A stretch of DNA of 64,000 nt from Setaria digitata (GCA_003640385.1 RCAB01000074.1:62001-126000), one strand, 5' to 3'; shown: positions 39,201 to 52,885, counted from the first letter of the stretch. Program-made: numbers and translations. Notes: a model not told the origin generated them from the sequence alone.

Positions 39201-42200
39201 AAAAATTTCATTACATGAAAGCTAACAAAACTTCAGTACATCTTGCGTGCAAAATATTGTCAATAAGTACTGAAATATCGATAAAATGCTCAAAATTAGA
39301 CTTTTGACTGAGTGCAGAGGGGGATTTTTTTTGAGAATTTCTATCAAATTCAGTTTTTTGACAGTCAGAAACATCTCATAAAAAAGGATCATTAACAATT
39401 CTTTCGGGGATCATTGGACTGACTTGTATAATATAACTACTCAAATCTCGAGCAATTGTTAATAATATTGAAAATTTGAAAATGAAAGTGTTTGTAAAAT
39501 CTATGGTGACAAAGTCGGGAACTTTAACTGCAATTAAACTGATTCTTAATATATAATTGGCATAGTAGCTGAAATTTTATTAAAGTGCATTACAATTCTA
39601 TCGATTTTGAGTTTCCAAGCATTTCCTTTTTAATTTTAATTTTTTCATAAAGATTTGTTTGTGATTTAATGTAATTTCAAAAAATAAAAAATATTTATCG
39701 CTTCAAGTCTGTAAACAGGCATACGGGGGACCCTTTTTGACAGTAAAAAATTTATTCGTATTTATTTAGTTTATAGTTTCAAGAATTTGCACCTCAGTTA
39801 ATTGTCTTGCTCAAATAGTTCAAAGTTACTTTGAACTTCAAGCTTCCATTTATTTAGCCATGCTTTTTTAAAAAGTTTTTTTAAATTTTTTTTAAAGAAG
39901 AACAGTAAATTTAACACTCAAACTTAAACATTATATATCCTTGATAATAAATTATGTGGATAAGCAATATAAAAAATGTTGAATTGAAAATTAAATATGT
40001 GAAATGTTTACAAGTGGTCCAACGTCAAATCTTTTTGCTCTCCATTTTTCTTTCCTAAGTCAAATTATTTTTAGATAATTTGAAATATTCAAATTTTAAC
40101 GTGCTTGAGAAAAAATGCATTTGGCAAAAGTATTGGTTTATTATGGCTTATTAGTCAGCTTCAATCGAAGAGAAAGAACTATCTAACGAGCGCACATTCG
40201 CTTCTCGGCGAATATATTTTATACATATACCTCTCCGCTCGAATGCTAATAATGTGCGGAAAACCCAACTTGTACGAATTATTATCTGAGTGAATACCCA
40301 ATATTTGTGTGAAAAGGTACTTATAATACAAAGAATTCAACGTGCATAAAAAGAATTGAGATTTTCACAAGTTATGCTTGTTTGTACATTGGTGAATGAA
40401 TCGTTCGGTATATTTTGACGGAAATGAATTAAAGAAATCTTTACTATATTTAAATACACTTAATAAAAAATCGATAAAATAATGCGGCTTTGTGCACCTT
40501 CCGTGCTAATGCGTCTAGCTTTAAATACAATTTCCGCAGGTTTCCAAATTCCAACTTCAGTGTTTATTTTTAAAATAAACAATTCGAGATAAATTATTCA
40601 AGAGCAAAAACTTGGTGATAATTTAATTGGCTATTCATTATCTGCCCATCAAATTCGCAATTTCAACAAATCCAATAATAAAATGTTCAAAATCTGCATA
40701 TTTGTCCACTTTCTTTTCTTTGCTGTAATAAGTGAATTCAACATAGTTCTAACTTCTAATCCAACACAATTTTTTGGCACATCCAACGTATAACTGAATG
40801 AAATATATCAAAATTTAATAAACTTTGTAACATTTATTTCCAATATTTCCTGATGACGATTTCCTCAGTCACAATGTTTTTAGCACAGTTATATTTTTTT
40901 TTACCTTACATATGACCTCAGCTCTGTTTGTTGAGATAAAATCATTAACAGATGAAGCAAACACCCTCGAAGTCCCCAAGTCTCTAATCATTACCATTAA
41001 TCATATCCATCACCTCTTCACCTCGACCTGTTTCGCAGTCTCAATTCCATGTTTTCTTTTGATTCCGTTCTTTTTAATTCAGTAAAAGGTAAGCAACAGT
41101 TGCAAACTTTGACTTGACAACTTTTGCTTTTTGGTTGCGCTAAGTAAATGATGCACAAGAAGCTTAAGCTACGGACTGAAGAAATTGAATTCATAAGTGG
41201 ACTGACATAGTTCATATGTTATTCGTTTGTGCTACCTGTTTAAATAGTATTATTGCCATTTCAACTTAGTAATTCAGTAGATAATATGCTAAAGGTATGC
41301 TATTTCGTTAGCGAACAATTGCTAAGTTAAAAAAGTGAAAAAATTGAATTATATACATAGCTATGTAGTAGTGGTAAGAATCCACCTAGATTCGAAATTT
41401 GCCTACCCTAAATTAACTTGCAGTGAACGAGAACAAGCTTTAAATTTAAATACATCACTTGTATGCAAGCCTCTAACCTACCACACTCATGAGTAAGTTA
41501 AAAATCCTCCACTAAATCAAGGTAATAAATCAAAAATGTTAAAAAAAACGAAAAAAATTTTAAAGCGGAAAGAAAAAAGTGTAGACAAGCAGGTCAAAAT
41601 TGATGTCCAAAAACCTGACAGACTACAATCCTTGAGAAATTTAACTAAAATAAAAACAGTTATTCTTTTCTAATTAAAAGAAACGAACATTAAGTGAAAT
41701 GCACTAAAACTAAAGCAATGACTGATTTTAATCGAAATCAGAAATCAAAATGCATCTACCATAAAAACAAACTAGTAATAACACAATAAATTAGGTTGAA
41801 ATTATTTTTCAGAAATTCATCCATCGCTACCTCCATATTTAATAAAGTAATTTAATAGTATAAACCTATCCATTAGTTTTATTATCTAAGCCGTATAAAT
41901 ACCATATTTTAATTAAGTTAATAATCATGCTATTGAATAAATTCATAACAGTTAAATAGCATTTGACTACGATGGAATTCTTTATGATTTTTAAAAATAC
42001 TAAAGGGAACCCCCGATAATCTAAATAAATTGCAAAATATACTGCAATTAGACTTTAAAATTTTTTGAACTAAATTTTAAAGTAAAAGGTGAAATTGTAT
42101 AAATATACTACCAATAAGTTAAAAACCATAAAAAAGAAATGAAAAGCGAAAAAATGTTTCGCTGCAGTCACAAAATTCCCACCAGAAAGAAGTTATAATT

Positions 42201-42359
42201 TTCTAATAACATCACCATTCTATGGATAGCCCATCCATGAGCAATTAAATGCATAACTGCCAATAAGTATAGATTATTCCAGTAAGATAATCCATAAGAA
42301 TGAGGGGAAAGGAGAGATTAAGTTAGAATTTACAAATAAGACAAATAAAGCTGAACACA
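36263..42359. other. Long gene-poor AT-rich region
   Basis: About 6 kb have no supported gene on either strand. Open stretches such as 40105-40293 (+) and 41018-41215 (-) have no family resemblance and no convincing splice context. The main structure seen is the TGCATG array at 37380-37660. Confidence 0.5.
37380..37660. repeat. TGCATG-rich degenerate repeat array 2
   Basis: Five TGCATG words plus one TGTATG occur in ~280 bp. Each is followed by a T-rich tract and often by TTAATTAAA before the next unit, with irregular spacing (mostly about 35-60 bp). It resembles array 1 at 33958-34306. Confidence 0.65.
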
Positions 42360-44690
42360 ATTTGTAATTTCTTGTTTTCATTTTTACCGTTATTTCTCTC
42401 CCTTCTTTTTAAATACACTTTTTAAAACTCTTCACACATTTCCACTTGTTTCTTGTTGCAATAGCACCAAAAACAATAGAAATAAAGAAAACAACTGGAA
42501 GAAGGATAAATATAGCAACGCAAAACCAAGGAAGCCAAACTTTTTTTTAAAACTCTTTTTTGTTTTTGTTTTTCATTTTCTTCATTTTTTTTTAAACACC
42601 TTTTTTTCCGTTTTATTCCTTCATTATTTTCCCTTTTTTCTCCTCTTTCAGCCTTCCGGCATTTTCACATCACATTACAACAATATCGAGAACTCAACAA
42701 AAAATATATATATATATAATCAACAGAAGGAATGTTAGACAAATCGGATTTTTGGGGAAAAAAAAAAACAGGTACTATAAATTTTATTCACTCCCTATTT
42801 GAATCTTTTATACGTGTCTTCAATTTCCTCTCACATTATAATAATCAAAAACCATAACTAAATTATAAAACAAATTTAAATCCCCTCACAACTACTGTGC
42901 ATCTACTTTATTCCAAAAAAAAAAAACGAAAATCTTTTCCTCTCCTTCTACTTTTCCACTTTTTGCAATTTTCTTACTGATAGCTTTCCATTCCCAACCT
43001 TCTCATTACTACCGGAAATTTCACCACCCACAGAGATGAAAAATAGAACCTAAAAAGCATGAAATGCAATTCAATAAAAGCTAAAAAAAAAGAAGGAAAA
43101 ATTGCTTTCTGTGGTTCCTCTTTTCTATTTCTAGTACTTTTTTCCTTATCGCCTTTTATTCTAATTCATAATGAAAAGAAATACTGGCAATACAGATCGT
43201 ACTCTTATTTATTCCTCTCACTACTCCTACTTTTCTTCCGCTTTTTAAAAATACGCTTACCATAATTTCTGTTTCACATACTTCCACTTATCCCATTTTC
43301 TCACTACAGTAACACTAGGAACAATAAAAATAAACAACTGAAAAAAAATTAATACAGCAATACGAAGGAAGAAATAGTTAAATATTATCCAAACTTCTCC
43401 TCAACAACTCCTTTCTCTTTTTTCTTTCACCATTTTTTTCTTACTTTTTTTTCAAACATGCATTTTTTTCTTTTATTTCTTCTCCACTTTTTAATCACTT
43501 TTCTGTCCCTTTCTTTAACCATTTTTTCAGTCTTCTCGTATCGTCTCAACAGATTAAAACAATATCTCCAGTATCCAATAAAAAGAAGTTTAATCAACGG
43601 GAGAAAGAAGGTTGGATAAATCAAATCTTAAAAAAAAGTTACTACAAAATTCATTCATTTCTAACTTCCTTCTTTGAATTTTTCTTACGTATCTTCAATT
43701 TCTCTTCACACTACAATATCCAAAAATCATAAATTAGAAAACAAATTCAAATCTACCCACAACTACTATACATCTACTTCATTCCCAAAAAAAGGAAAAC
43801 CTCTCCCTCCCCTCATACTTCTCCACTTTTTTCCAACTTCCTTACTGATATACCTATACTAACCTTCTTATTACCACCAAATTCTCTCACTCACATGAAA
43901 AGAACTTATAAAGCATGAAATACGACACAACAAAAGTTTAAAGAAAAACATTTCTGTAGCTCTTTTCTACTTCTGGCACTCCTTTCCTTCATCGCCTTTT
44001 ATTCTAACTTGGAATGAAAAAAATATTACAATACAGATCTTGCCCTTCTCATTTATCCCTCCCACTACGACTTCGTATTTTTCCTCCGCCTATCACAATT
44101 GCTTTTCACATGTTTCTACTTATCTTACTTTCTCATTACAGTAACACCAGAACAATAGAAATAGAGGAAGCAATTGCAAAAAAGGATAAATACAGTAATG
44201 TGAAGAAAGGGAAGAAATATTATCCAAACTTTTTCTTAACAGTTTCCTTCTGTTTTTTCTTTTTGTCTTTCATTATTTTCTTTACTTTTTTAAGCGTTTT
44301 TTTTACTTTTCTTGATTTCTTAAAATTTTTTTCAAACATCTTTTTTTTATTCTTTTTTTCTCTATGTTTTTAATCTCATTCATTTTTCTTTTACTTCTTC
44401 TTAATCGTTTTTTCCAGTTTTTTCGTTTTTTTTTCTCGCATTTTCTCATTACATTAAAGCAATATCTCCATTACCCAATAAAAAGAAATATAATCAACAG
44501 GGGAAAGAAGGTTGAATAAATCAAATTCTAAAAAAAAAAACAGTTACTGTAAATTTTAATCATTTCTAACCTCCCTCTATAAATCTTTTTTACGTATCTT
44601 CAATTTCTTCTCGCATTACAATAACCAAAAACCACAAACCAAATTAGAAAACAAATTTAAAAGTAAAAAATGCGCCTTTTCCTAAAAACG
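42360..44690. repeat. Threefold tandem repeat, unit about 0.86 kb
   Basis: Three diverged copies lie head to tail. Marker words recur in order: AGGATAAATATAG-type at ~42500, ~43350 and ~44180; CAATAAAAAGAAG...AATCAACRGG at ~42715, ~43575 and ~44478; AAACCATAA...AAACAAATTTAAA at ~42850, ~43725 and ~44630; AAAAGCATGAAATGC at ~43053 and ~43910. The first and last copies are incomplete at the edges. The sequence is pyrimidine-rich on the plus strand. No coding capacity is recognised; short open stretches inside (for example 44014-44373) are low-complexity. Confidence 0.8.
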
Positions 44691-45818
44691 AAATATCAAC
44701 CATTTCATTTCCCATAAATTTCTGCTCTGATTATGAGCTGTTGTGTCGCCAAACTGAAAATCCAAAGTTTAGCAACAGTTATATTATATGTCTCTCTCTC
44801 TATATATATAGATAAATATATATATTAAGCTATTAAGTACAGTAAAGAGGTGGAAAACGAAATACAGTAAATAACATATTCACTTATACGGCAGTTAATT
44901 AGTCGATCAGTCCTAACATTAAAAAACTTATACATTTCTGCACCTGTGGCTAAAAAATATTTTATTTAAATCAGAATTTTTCTATGGGACTTTTCCTAAG
45001 TTGCAAAATAATCTTTGCTAAAAAATGAAAACATCTGGATAAATCATTTAATTCATAAATTATAAATTAATTAATTATGCACCTAAAAATTGTGTTTATA
45101 ATATATGTATATGATGCAGAAATGCATTTTAGTTTGTGCGTGATTTTATAATTTTAATAATATTTGCATAATGTTATTAAAGGCCCAATCAGCAAAAAAT
45201 GAAATTCATTTTTTTCAATTTGTCAATTTATCAATCCAGTCTTTTGATAAGATTTTCCATCAATTCCTTCATTTCCTTTTAAATTTGATCAATATTTTTC
45301 ATAGTGAATAATGATAAAATAAAAAAAGTTCCAAGTCGATTATTTCACCGTTTTGATTTCTTTGAATTGCTAATCAGTGTTCCCTCCTTTTATCGCCTCA
45401 ATCAATCGATAGAAACAGGATCAGATCACTCATTGAAGACATTTTCATTAATAAAAACTGCAAATAGTTCTGAATGTTTTTAATGACAAATAGTTTTGAA
45501 TGTTCTTTTTAAATGTAGTCATAAACAGCTTGATCATAAGTTGCAAATACTTAAAAGGATTATAAATAATGAATTAAAGATGAGCAGCGCAAGCATCAAA
45601 CAATCGCAACTTTTCGAGTTTACAGAGAAAATCGGTTGTGCCAAATTAACACAAAATCGGTTTAACCAAATTAAATCAATCAGAAGTTGAATTACATGAG
45701 AAGAATATAGCGATGAATGGAACAGAATTTATCCGAATCATCATGAAATGCTTGACGTAATCTTTCTAATAATAATGGTAGTCAGGTGAGTGAGTTACAA
45801 ATGAGCAAAGCGAACTTA
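44691..45818. other. AT-rich region 3' of the Cys-loop channel
   Basis: Nothing coding is supported. A TCTCTCTCTCTATATATATA microsatellite lies near 44792-44825. The left part of the channel's 3' UTR should fall just left of 45819. Confidence 0.4.
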
Positions 45819-48800
45819 TCAAAACAGACAAATTGGTACAGAAATGATATAAATAATAAGAAACACAAAAAATACCAATCTTCGAACGATATACAATTGT
45901 TGCGCAATGTGGCCGAGTTCGTTACTACTAATCTGTACGTTGTTGCCGTATCCAGCAGCTGTTGCTCCATCTTCACTTTGCAGTCGAATATCTGAATAAT
46001 CTGACAATAGCCTCTTCTGTTAATTATTATGAAACTTTTGACAAAGTCGCTTCTGATTTGAGCTTCGAATATTATATATATCAAATGTTTTGCTATGAAT
46101 TGCTCGAGTTAAGTGCATAGTGAAATTGAAGCATATAGTTGAGTTAATTTTCAGAAATGCTAATTCTTCTCAATTTCATTCTTCTATTTAAAATGGCTTG
46201 AGATTTAAATACTGCGCCGAAAAAATTAAATTCCACTAGTGAAAAAACTTTTTATTTCAACAATATTCTTCATTTTTCCCAATTACGTGATTATGTGTCC
46301 TAGTGTGTTATCAAAAAATCATTTTTCAGAATCTTCCAGTAATTTATTCCTTTGACAATTTAAAATTACTTGATGGAAAACAAAACCAACCTAGAAACTT
46401 TTTTATCAAATTTAGAAAAAAATTGATACTACTTCTACTTTTTTACTTTGCATTTTACTTTTAGAAAGAAATTTTTCTCACAAATATATATCTTCGAAAA
46501 TGCTCAGTTATAATTTAATTCCAGCATATACGCATCAATTCATTTTTCTGACTAAATTAATAGTCTCAAATTATTTCAGATTTAGAAGTTGTAAAGTTAC
46601 TTAGCATATTAGTTCCTTCATTTATAAGAACTAGAATAATTCCATCCCTTTTCCTTATAGCTTTTGAGGGATAATATTTGATAACATTTACAAAATTACC
46701 TGTGAAGTAATAATAACATTTTAGCAAAACGGTACCTGGTATGTTGGTGTTCTCAGTTAATGCTATACTTTCTATATCTCTAATTGAAGAATTCATTTGA
46801 AATTCTGTGTCAGTCGTAGTAGTGGAAGGAAAGGTTGGATTTTGATCCATAACTATAATATTATTTAATTGCTGCTGCTGTTGCTTTCGCTGATTTTGTT
46901 GATTGTGACCTTCGTCTTGATAATCACCAGTTAAAAGCTTGAAATTTCAATTTTATATGAATGTGTTTTTTTTAAAGAATTTGAAAAATTGCACAAAAAT
47001 CTAGCTACTGTCACTTTTGGTTACTATGTATTAAGTAGCAATTTTTGCTCAGATTTTAGCTTCTAATGTACCAAAAAAAGAAAAAATTCCAAAATAAAAT
47101 TTATGATATAGTTATTATTTTTTTCACCATATTATTATCATTAACCGTATTTTTTGCTATCGATAGATAAGCTTTTCATCAAATGCCATAATCTCATGAT
47201 GCTGTTAATTTTAAAAATCTGGAGTAGAAAAATCCATTAACTTAATTATCTCTAACCAATATACTTTTTATCCCACTTTACGAGATTATAATTTATCCCT
47301 GTTATTTCATATCATTTCAAATTTCGACAATTTTTAGTCTTCAATTTAGGACATTTAAAAATTTTTGTAATAAGACAATGGTACAAATTGCTGTTAAAAT
47401 CCTTATATTAAGAAAATTTTTAATAAAAATAACTCGCAAAAAGAAAAATGCAACTTATTTTTGAGGATCGAATGAAAATCCTTTAACTTTGAATGGTCTC
47501 ATCTGTTTCAACCGTTCCGTTAGATCGGTTAACTGAGCAAATAAAAAAAGTTAGTGGGCAAAATTGAGCATGATATATATGCAGTTCGATGGAAAAAGTC
47601 AAAATTAAAATATTTTAAAACATTTAAAATTTATAAACAAAAACCGACTCGAAACAGTGAAATCGCGAGAATTCTACAGTAACTGTAAATTAAAATGGAT
47701 AAAAATTCATTGTTAAAGTGAATAGCCAACCTCAAATGGTAGTTCTAAATTTTCAGGCAAAATATAGATTAAATAAATGATAATGACATGAAGTATGAAT
47801 GCCACTGCAGTTAGTGATAGATTCAAACCGTAGAATGACACTAAAACGTTTCAGAAAAATTTTTAAAAAAAAGTAATGTGTAGTAGATATTCATTTATTT
47901 ATCTCTACAAGCACTAACGAATGTTAAAAAATAGAATTTAATGACGTTAATTGCAGCATATCATTTGTTAAGAAAGTAAAAATCTTTTGCTAGTAGAAAT
48001 AAATGCTATCAATAATATACCTATTCTTGGGATACCACCCGTGCCTGGTGGCAAATTTTTAATAAATTCCCAACTATACAGCCCTTGCAAAAGTATATTC
48101 ATTACTGTTGTAGCGACTGCCAGTGATATCGTATCAATCCAGAAAGCGATCATTGTAAGAAAACAAGTGATCAGCTGAAGAAAATAACTAGAACTAACAA
48201 CGGCGCTTTCTGTATCCCTTGTAGAAAGGTTCTATCATCAGGTTAAAGGTCATATAAAGAAAACGACTTTTCCTCTTCATTATTAGTTTGTCTGATATTT
48301 ACTAAAGTTGATGCCGTTCACATTATAGATTTGGTGATTCATTATATAAGGACTAGTTATACTATTCAAACAACCACTGATTTGTAGAGCAGGTTAAGTG
48401 AAAATAATAAGTATAACTAGTAAATTTCTACGAAAATAAATTTTTATTCAAATTTAGTCAAGAATTCAATTAACATCAAAAAATTATGGCTAATTTCTAA
48501 TGTCGTCGTTAGCTTATACAAATTTCAAAGTTATCCCCAATTGTTTAATTAAAATAGAGGTAAGAGACCATTACATTGAAACAAAGCATTAGCTCAACCC
48601 TAATTTTCAGTTTTTCTATATGTAAATCATTAGCTTACAGTTGGTAAGATAACCGTTAGACCAAAATACGGCGCACTTCGTTTGATTCGAACACCGAACT
48701 CAATTAGTGACCAAAACCATTCAGGCTATAAGAAGTGTAAGCTGATTTTTCCCTAAGTATTAGAAAAGATTGTTATCACATTCATACTGTGGTTAGTTAG

Positions 48801-51074
48801 TTGGGGCAGTTCTTATTCACTGCAGGTGCATAGTTTGAAAGAAAATTCTGAAGGAAGATCATTCTGAATGATGCTTAATTTGCGATCAAGCTCAGCTTAT
48901 GCAGTATTAACTTGCTACAGTTAAATCCTTTTATGTATCTCAGGAAAAAAGGACTCCACTTATTAAACTTATTAATTAAAACCATATTCTTATTGAAATT
49001 TAAATCGTGAGTATTTAGTAATGCTATACACCTGACTGTCTGGTGGCTCATCTTTGCATCCTGTTGGTCCCCAATAACACTGACGACGCCACGTATCTTT
49101 TACTTCCCAGCAACCTGAACAATGGAACAAAAAGAATGGATTGAAATTACATTACTAATTTTAATCTTATAACCCTAATTACAATGGCATTTTTTAAAAT
49201 TCACCACTTCATTCGATCTCTGGGATCTACAAGAATTTTCGATTCTTACTATTCAATCGTAGCTTCATATCTATGTATTTTATACCTGCCACATGGCGTT
49301 TTGTATTTGTATTATCGAGTGGATCATAACTAAGTTTGACAGCCGGCTTGTTCAATCCTGTATTTCCAGATGAGTCTGATAAATTCACTTTAGAAAGATC
49401 ATAAACCCAGTCAGCAATTACAATAGGGCATTCCTATAATTTAATTAAGACCTGAATTAAGGCTCTATAAATCGAATAGAAAACTGATCTTCAGTGATTG
49501 TGACTCTTCAAAGTTCACCGATTGAAGGAAAGAATTATTTCGACAGTTTCAAAGCATAAAATTGCAATTAAAATAGATCAGTAAGGTGTTAGAGAGGTTG
49601 AACATTATACGGAAAGAGTGGAAATAAGTGTTAAAGTTCAGAAGTTAAGAAATTTTTGGATTTTACATGAAATTCAAAAATATCGAAATTAAAAACACGA
49701 AGGTTTAAAATAATATAAAATATGTTGATACATACTCGGAAATGTGCAAGTATTAATTAGTTGAGTTTTATAAAACAGAGAAAAAAGAGTAAGGTGAACG
49801 GAAGAAGTATATTGAAGATTGAAATTTACCTGTTCATCGTATGGATAATTGGTGAAATCAAACAAGCACGTCACGTGGAAGCTAAATGATCCAGATGCCC
49901 AAACTTTACCATCATTATTAACCGATGCTGGTAAGCCACCCATATGCAAATACCAACTATTTCCACGAGCACTAAAATATAAAAAGTGTACAAGTACTAA
50001 TCATCAAATTAATCGTCAATGTAAATACTGATGAAGCGATAGAAAATAGTCAATAAGCTAATTTGAATTACTTCCATTTCAGACAACATACATTGATATA
50101 TTGTCTACATGATGTCGCCTGTCGCTTGAAAAAACAAATTTCGAGAATTATTCATTAAAAAATGTATTACTTGTCAAATTCAAACTAAAATTTAATCCTG
50201 GTTCCAAAAAATATTTTCATGCTAATTACTATTTTAAATATGACAGCTTATAAAATTTTGATTGAAGTTGAAACTAAATACTGCCAGATTAGTATGATAA
50301 TAATAATAAGAAAGTGATGAATTTAACAAATGATTTTAACAAGAACGGAAGTTAATTTTACATACTGAACAAGCCTTCACTATATCAGTGTAATAAGACA
50401 TTTTATTTTACTTAATAATTAAAATTAACTTTTCCTTTTAAATGTGAAAGAAAAACAAAAATACCTATTATAAAGCGAAAGAGCTGGCTGCCAAATTTTC
50501 CAGGTTTCAATTGTAATCCGCCTGGTATTATTATACTTGCTAGGATCCCATCTCAAGTATTCATCGGTCCATGTTGCCCACAATAATCCATGCAGTAACA
50601 TCGTTTGTTCATGTTCATCCTGCCATTTTCATTTCGCAATTAGTAATATTATATACATTAGATTACAAAAATACATGTTCTGTAAAATTTTGAACCAATT
50701 GATTTTAAATATGAGAAAAGATTGAATACTTTTTAAAAGAGACCAAAATCCCACCACTTTTTCAATGTGTCCAATTAAAAGATAAATTTGAATTTGCATC
50801 GTTGTTGAATCTTTTTTCACCGGGCGATGCTTTCGATTGTAGGATTTCATTAGCTCTTCCTCCAGTTTTTTATTTGCTTCTGTTGCCCATCCATTTGCAA
50901 TATTTACACATAATAGAACTAAATCTCCAAAAACTCATGAATTTCCGAATGATTTAAAGTTAATTTGAAGATAGAAAATCTAGTCGCAAATGCATTTTAT
51001 GGCTACAAAATTTTTTAGTTTAAATGTGTGAAAATTAAAGAAACCTCACCGCAAACTCCAGCTCGTAGTAACAT
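45819..51074 (-). CDS. Cys-loop ligand-gated ion channel subunit (nematode LGC type)
   Basis: Twelve minus-strand exons, all in phase, give 498 residues: 51074-51050, 50918-50755, 50619-50465, 49971-49830, 49433-49286, 49114-49032, 48725-48639, 48174-48021, 47840-47731, 47532-47488, 46937-46736, 46000-45819. The start is an ATG one base after TTCTAG, a likely spliced-leader site; the signal peptide is [20 protein letters not shown]. The extracellular domain has [26 protein letters not shown], and the 13-residue Cys-loop C150[13 protein letters not shown]164. Loop C has CYWGPTGC, not adjacent cysteines. Four membrane segments: ~257-281, 282-303, 320-350 and 478-498. The M3-M4 loop is Gln/Asn-rich ([11 protein letters not shown]). 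M2 lacks both the usual acidic gate residue and the anionic PAR motif, so ion selectivity and ligand cannot be called. Surface expression in nerve or muscle is inferred from the family. Confidence 0.92.
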
Positions 51075-51912
51075 TCTAGAAGTGATACTAAATTTTGCAG
51101 CAAATTCACAAATTTTCGTATAGCCTCGACCCGATCTTGGGCGTTTATGAAATTTGATATGTTTAAAGAAAGATGATGCACTCGCTGTAATTGCCATTCT
51201 GTTGCATAAACAATACGTCTATGAAATTTGGGAATGGAAGTCAGAAAAATTTCAGAAGATTAATATAATTATTTTTTTATTAGCCCATGAAATAAGTTAT
51301 TCATAAATTTGGAATTTGACTAACTATTTAATAAATTTCATAGTTTTACCAGCACTATGTTGCTATATTAATTATGAAGTTTTTTTTTTGTAAAGAATTT
51401 ATAAAATTTAAATTATTGTAAATTGTCTGCTGATTTGTCGCTATTCATTGGTTTTTTAGAACATATAATGTTTTACAGTGCAAAACAATCATTTTATATA
51501 GATATCTATTTGAAACTTTTAACAACTATTTATAATCATTATGATTAGTTTAGAACGACCAATATATACAAATAGTTTATTGAGATTTTTAATAATTTTA
51601 TTAAGTGATTTTTTTTCGCAACCAATTTAGAATAATACCAACAGTAAGTTCTATATTAAATATGACAATCTAGAATAATAGTAAATTGTCGGTAATATTT
51701 TTTATGTTTTGACATCAGTTTATTGTTATTTCGCTTTGAAAGAGAAAAAAGAAGTCATATTTGAAATTGAATTTGAATTAGTGCGATATTGAATTGAGTC
51801 TTCTGCAGTCATTTAAAGTTACGCATGCATTTTTCTCTTTCCTTCTTTTTTTGTTTGTGGAAAAATTTTGATTGAAAATAAATTTAACCCTACAGCGGTC
51901 GTTTCTATTCAA
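51075..51912. promoter_or_regulatory. Shared divergent promoter region
   Basis: About 0.84 kb separate the channel start (minus, 51074) from the Ly-6-like start (plus, 51913). Both genes must be controlled from this stretch unless promoters lie inside introns. Just before the plus-strand ATG, ATTTAACCCTACAG ends at 51895 and looks like a spliced-leader acceptor. No core promoter element is identified. Confidence 0.5.
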
Positions 51913-52608
51913 ATGATTCGGCTAAGCGGTTGTCTTATCAGCTTGTTGGTCAATACCGCCCTTGTGGAATCTGCAAAACAGTGCGGCAACGAACAATTCC
52001 CGTTGCTGTGCCCTACGAAAGCGTTCTGCGTTGCACTACGAAGCACTGAGTTAGTTGTTTAACTCATTAATTAAATAAAATGTTAATGAAATCAAGTAAA
52101 AAGTGCTACCTCCAAATTCCAATTCATTTTGTAGAAAAGCAGTCATTGCTATAACTCAAATGACGTGTTCTCGAGTAGTGAACTAACAATATATTAATTA
52201 TCGAATTATTCTAATACGATTCTATTTTTTTGGTTGATATGTAAAGTTTTTTAATTGCTTTTCCTTCGCTAGATAATTCCTGAAAATTTAGACCCTAAAC
52301 AATAGCAGCTGGTTGGAATCAAATGAAAGCCTTTGTACTAATCATTTTAATAATGCCTAAGAAATGTTGAACTGAATTTTGATCAGAAGTAATTGATCCA
52401 GTAGTATTTTTTCCTCAGGCCAAATGATAAACAATTCAATTATCGTTGTGATATAGCAGGTTGGTGTAGGAAACATTGTCAAAGAATACCTTCAAATCAT
52501 AATTGGTGCATTTTACGCAACTTAACGCATGATATCAAATGCTGCTCAAATGATCGTTGTAATTGGGAAGAAATGCCACTATTTGCTATCATTGTTCGTT
52601 CATTTTAA
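51913..52608 (+). CDS. Small secreted ten-cysteine protein, Ly-6/three-finger-like
   Basis: Two exons (51913-52049 and 52419-52608) join in phase (donor GA|GTTAGT, acceptor CCTCAG) to a 108-residue protein. Residues 1-21 form a signal peptide (MIRLSGCLISLLVNTALVESA). The mature part has ten cysteines, at 24, 33, 39, 56, 62, 66, 76, 87, 88 and 93, and the end reads CCSNDRCN. The CCx4CN ending is the signature of Ly-6/uPAR and related three-finger domains, including the nematode ET module. One sequon (NLT) is at residues 80-82. There is no transmembrane segment; the short tail MPLFAIIVRSF is too weak to call a GPI signal with confidence. The start at 51913 follows a spliced-leader-like acceptor by 18 bases. 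The gene is divergent from a Cys-loop receptor, a class that Ly-6 proteins such as Lynx1 modulate in vertebrates; a link here is inference. Confidence 0.75.
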
Positions 52609-52807
52609 TAGTTTTAAGTCTTTAAAATGGATATTAGTTGGAAAAATGAATCCATTTTAAAATGATCTCTTCCTTTTTTTGTTTAAAATTGCTTTGTTGC
52701 TTGATATTAATATTTGGAATTTTTTACACTTGATCTCCTCCGATGGTTTTATATCGAAGTAGATAAGACTTAATTTAATTCCTGGACATAAAGGAAACAG
52801 TTTCAAC

Positions 52808-52885
52808 TTTCAAAAAATTGAAATATTTTCAAAAATTCACTACCAGTAATATTTAATTGGTTGCAATTTTCAAGTTTCAAAAAAA
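52808..52885. repeat. Local duplication, copy 1
   Basis: Positions 52824-52885 are identical or nearly so to 53225-53286, the 3' end of the first pseudophosphatase exon plus its donor and intron start. Bases 52808-52825 also match 53275-53294, so in this copy the tail of the unit precedes its head. That is the order expected from a tandem array. A poly(A) run follows. Confidence 0.85.

Noticed and set aside
40105..40293. Open stretch ending LYELLSE, recalling the pseudophosphatase exon
   Set aside because: The shared seven residues are not backed by similarity on either side; it starts at TTG and has no splice context.
44014..44373. 119-residue open frame in the tandem repeat
   Set aside because: Low-complexity Phe/Ser/Leu translation of a pyrimidine-rich repeat; not kept in the sister repeat units.
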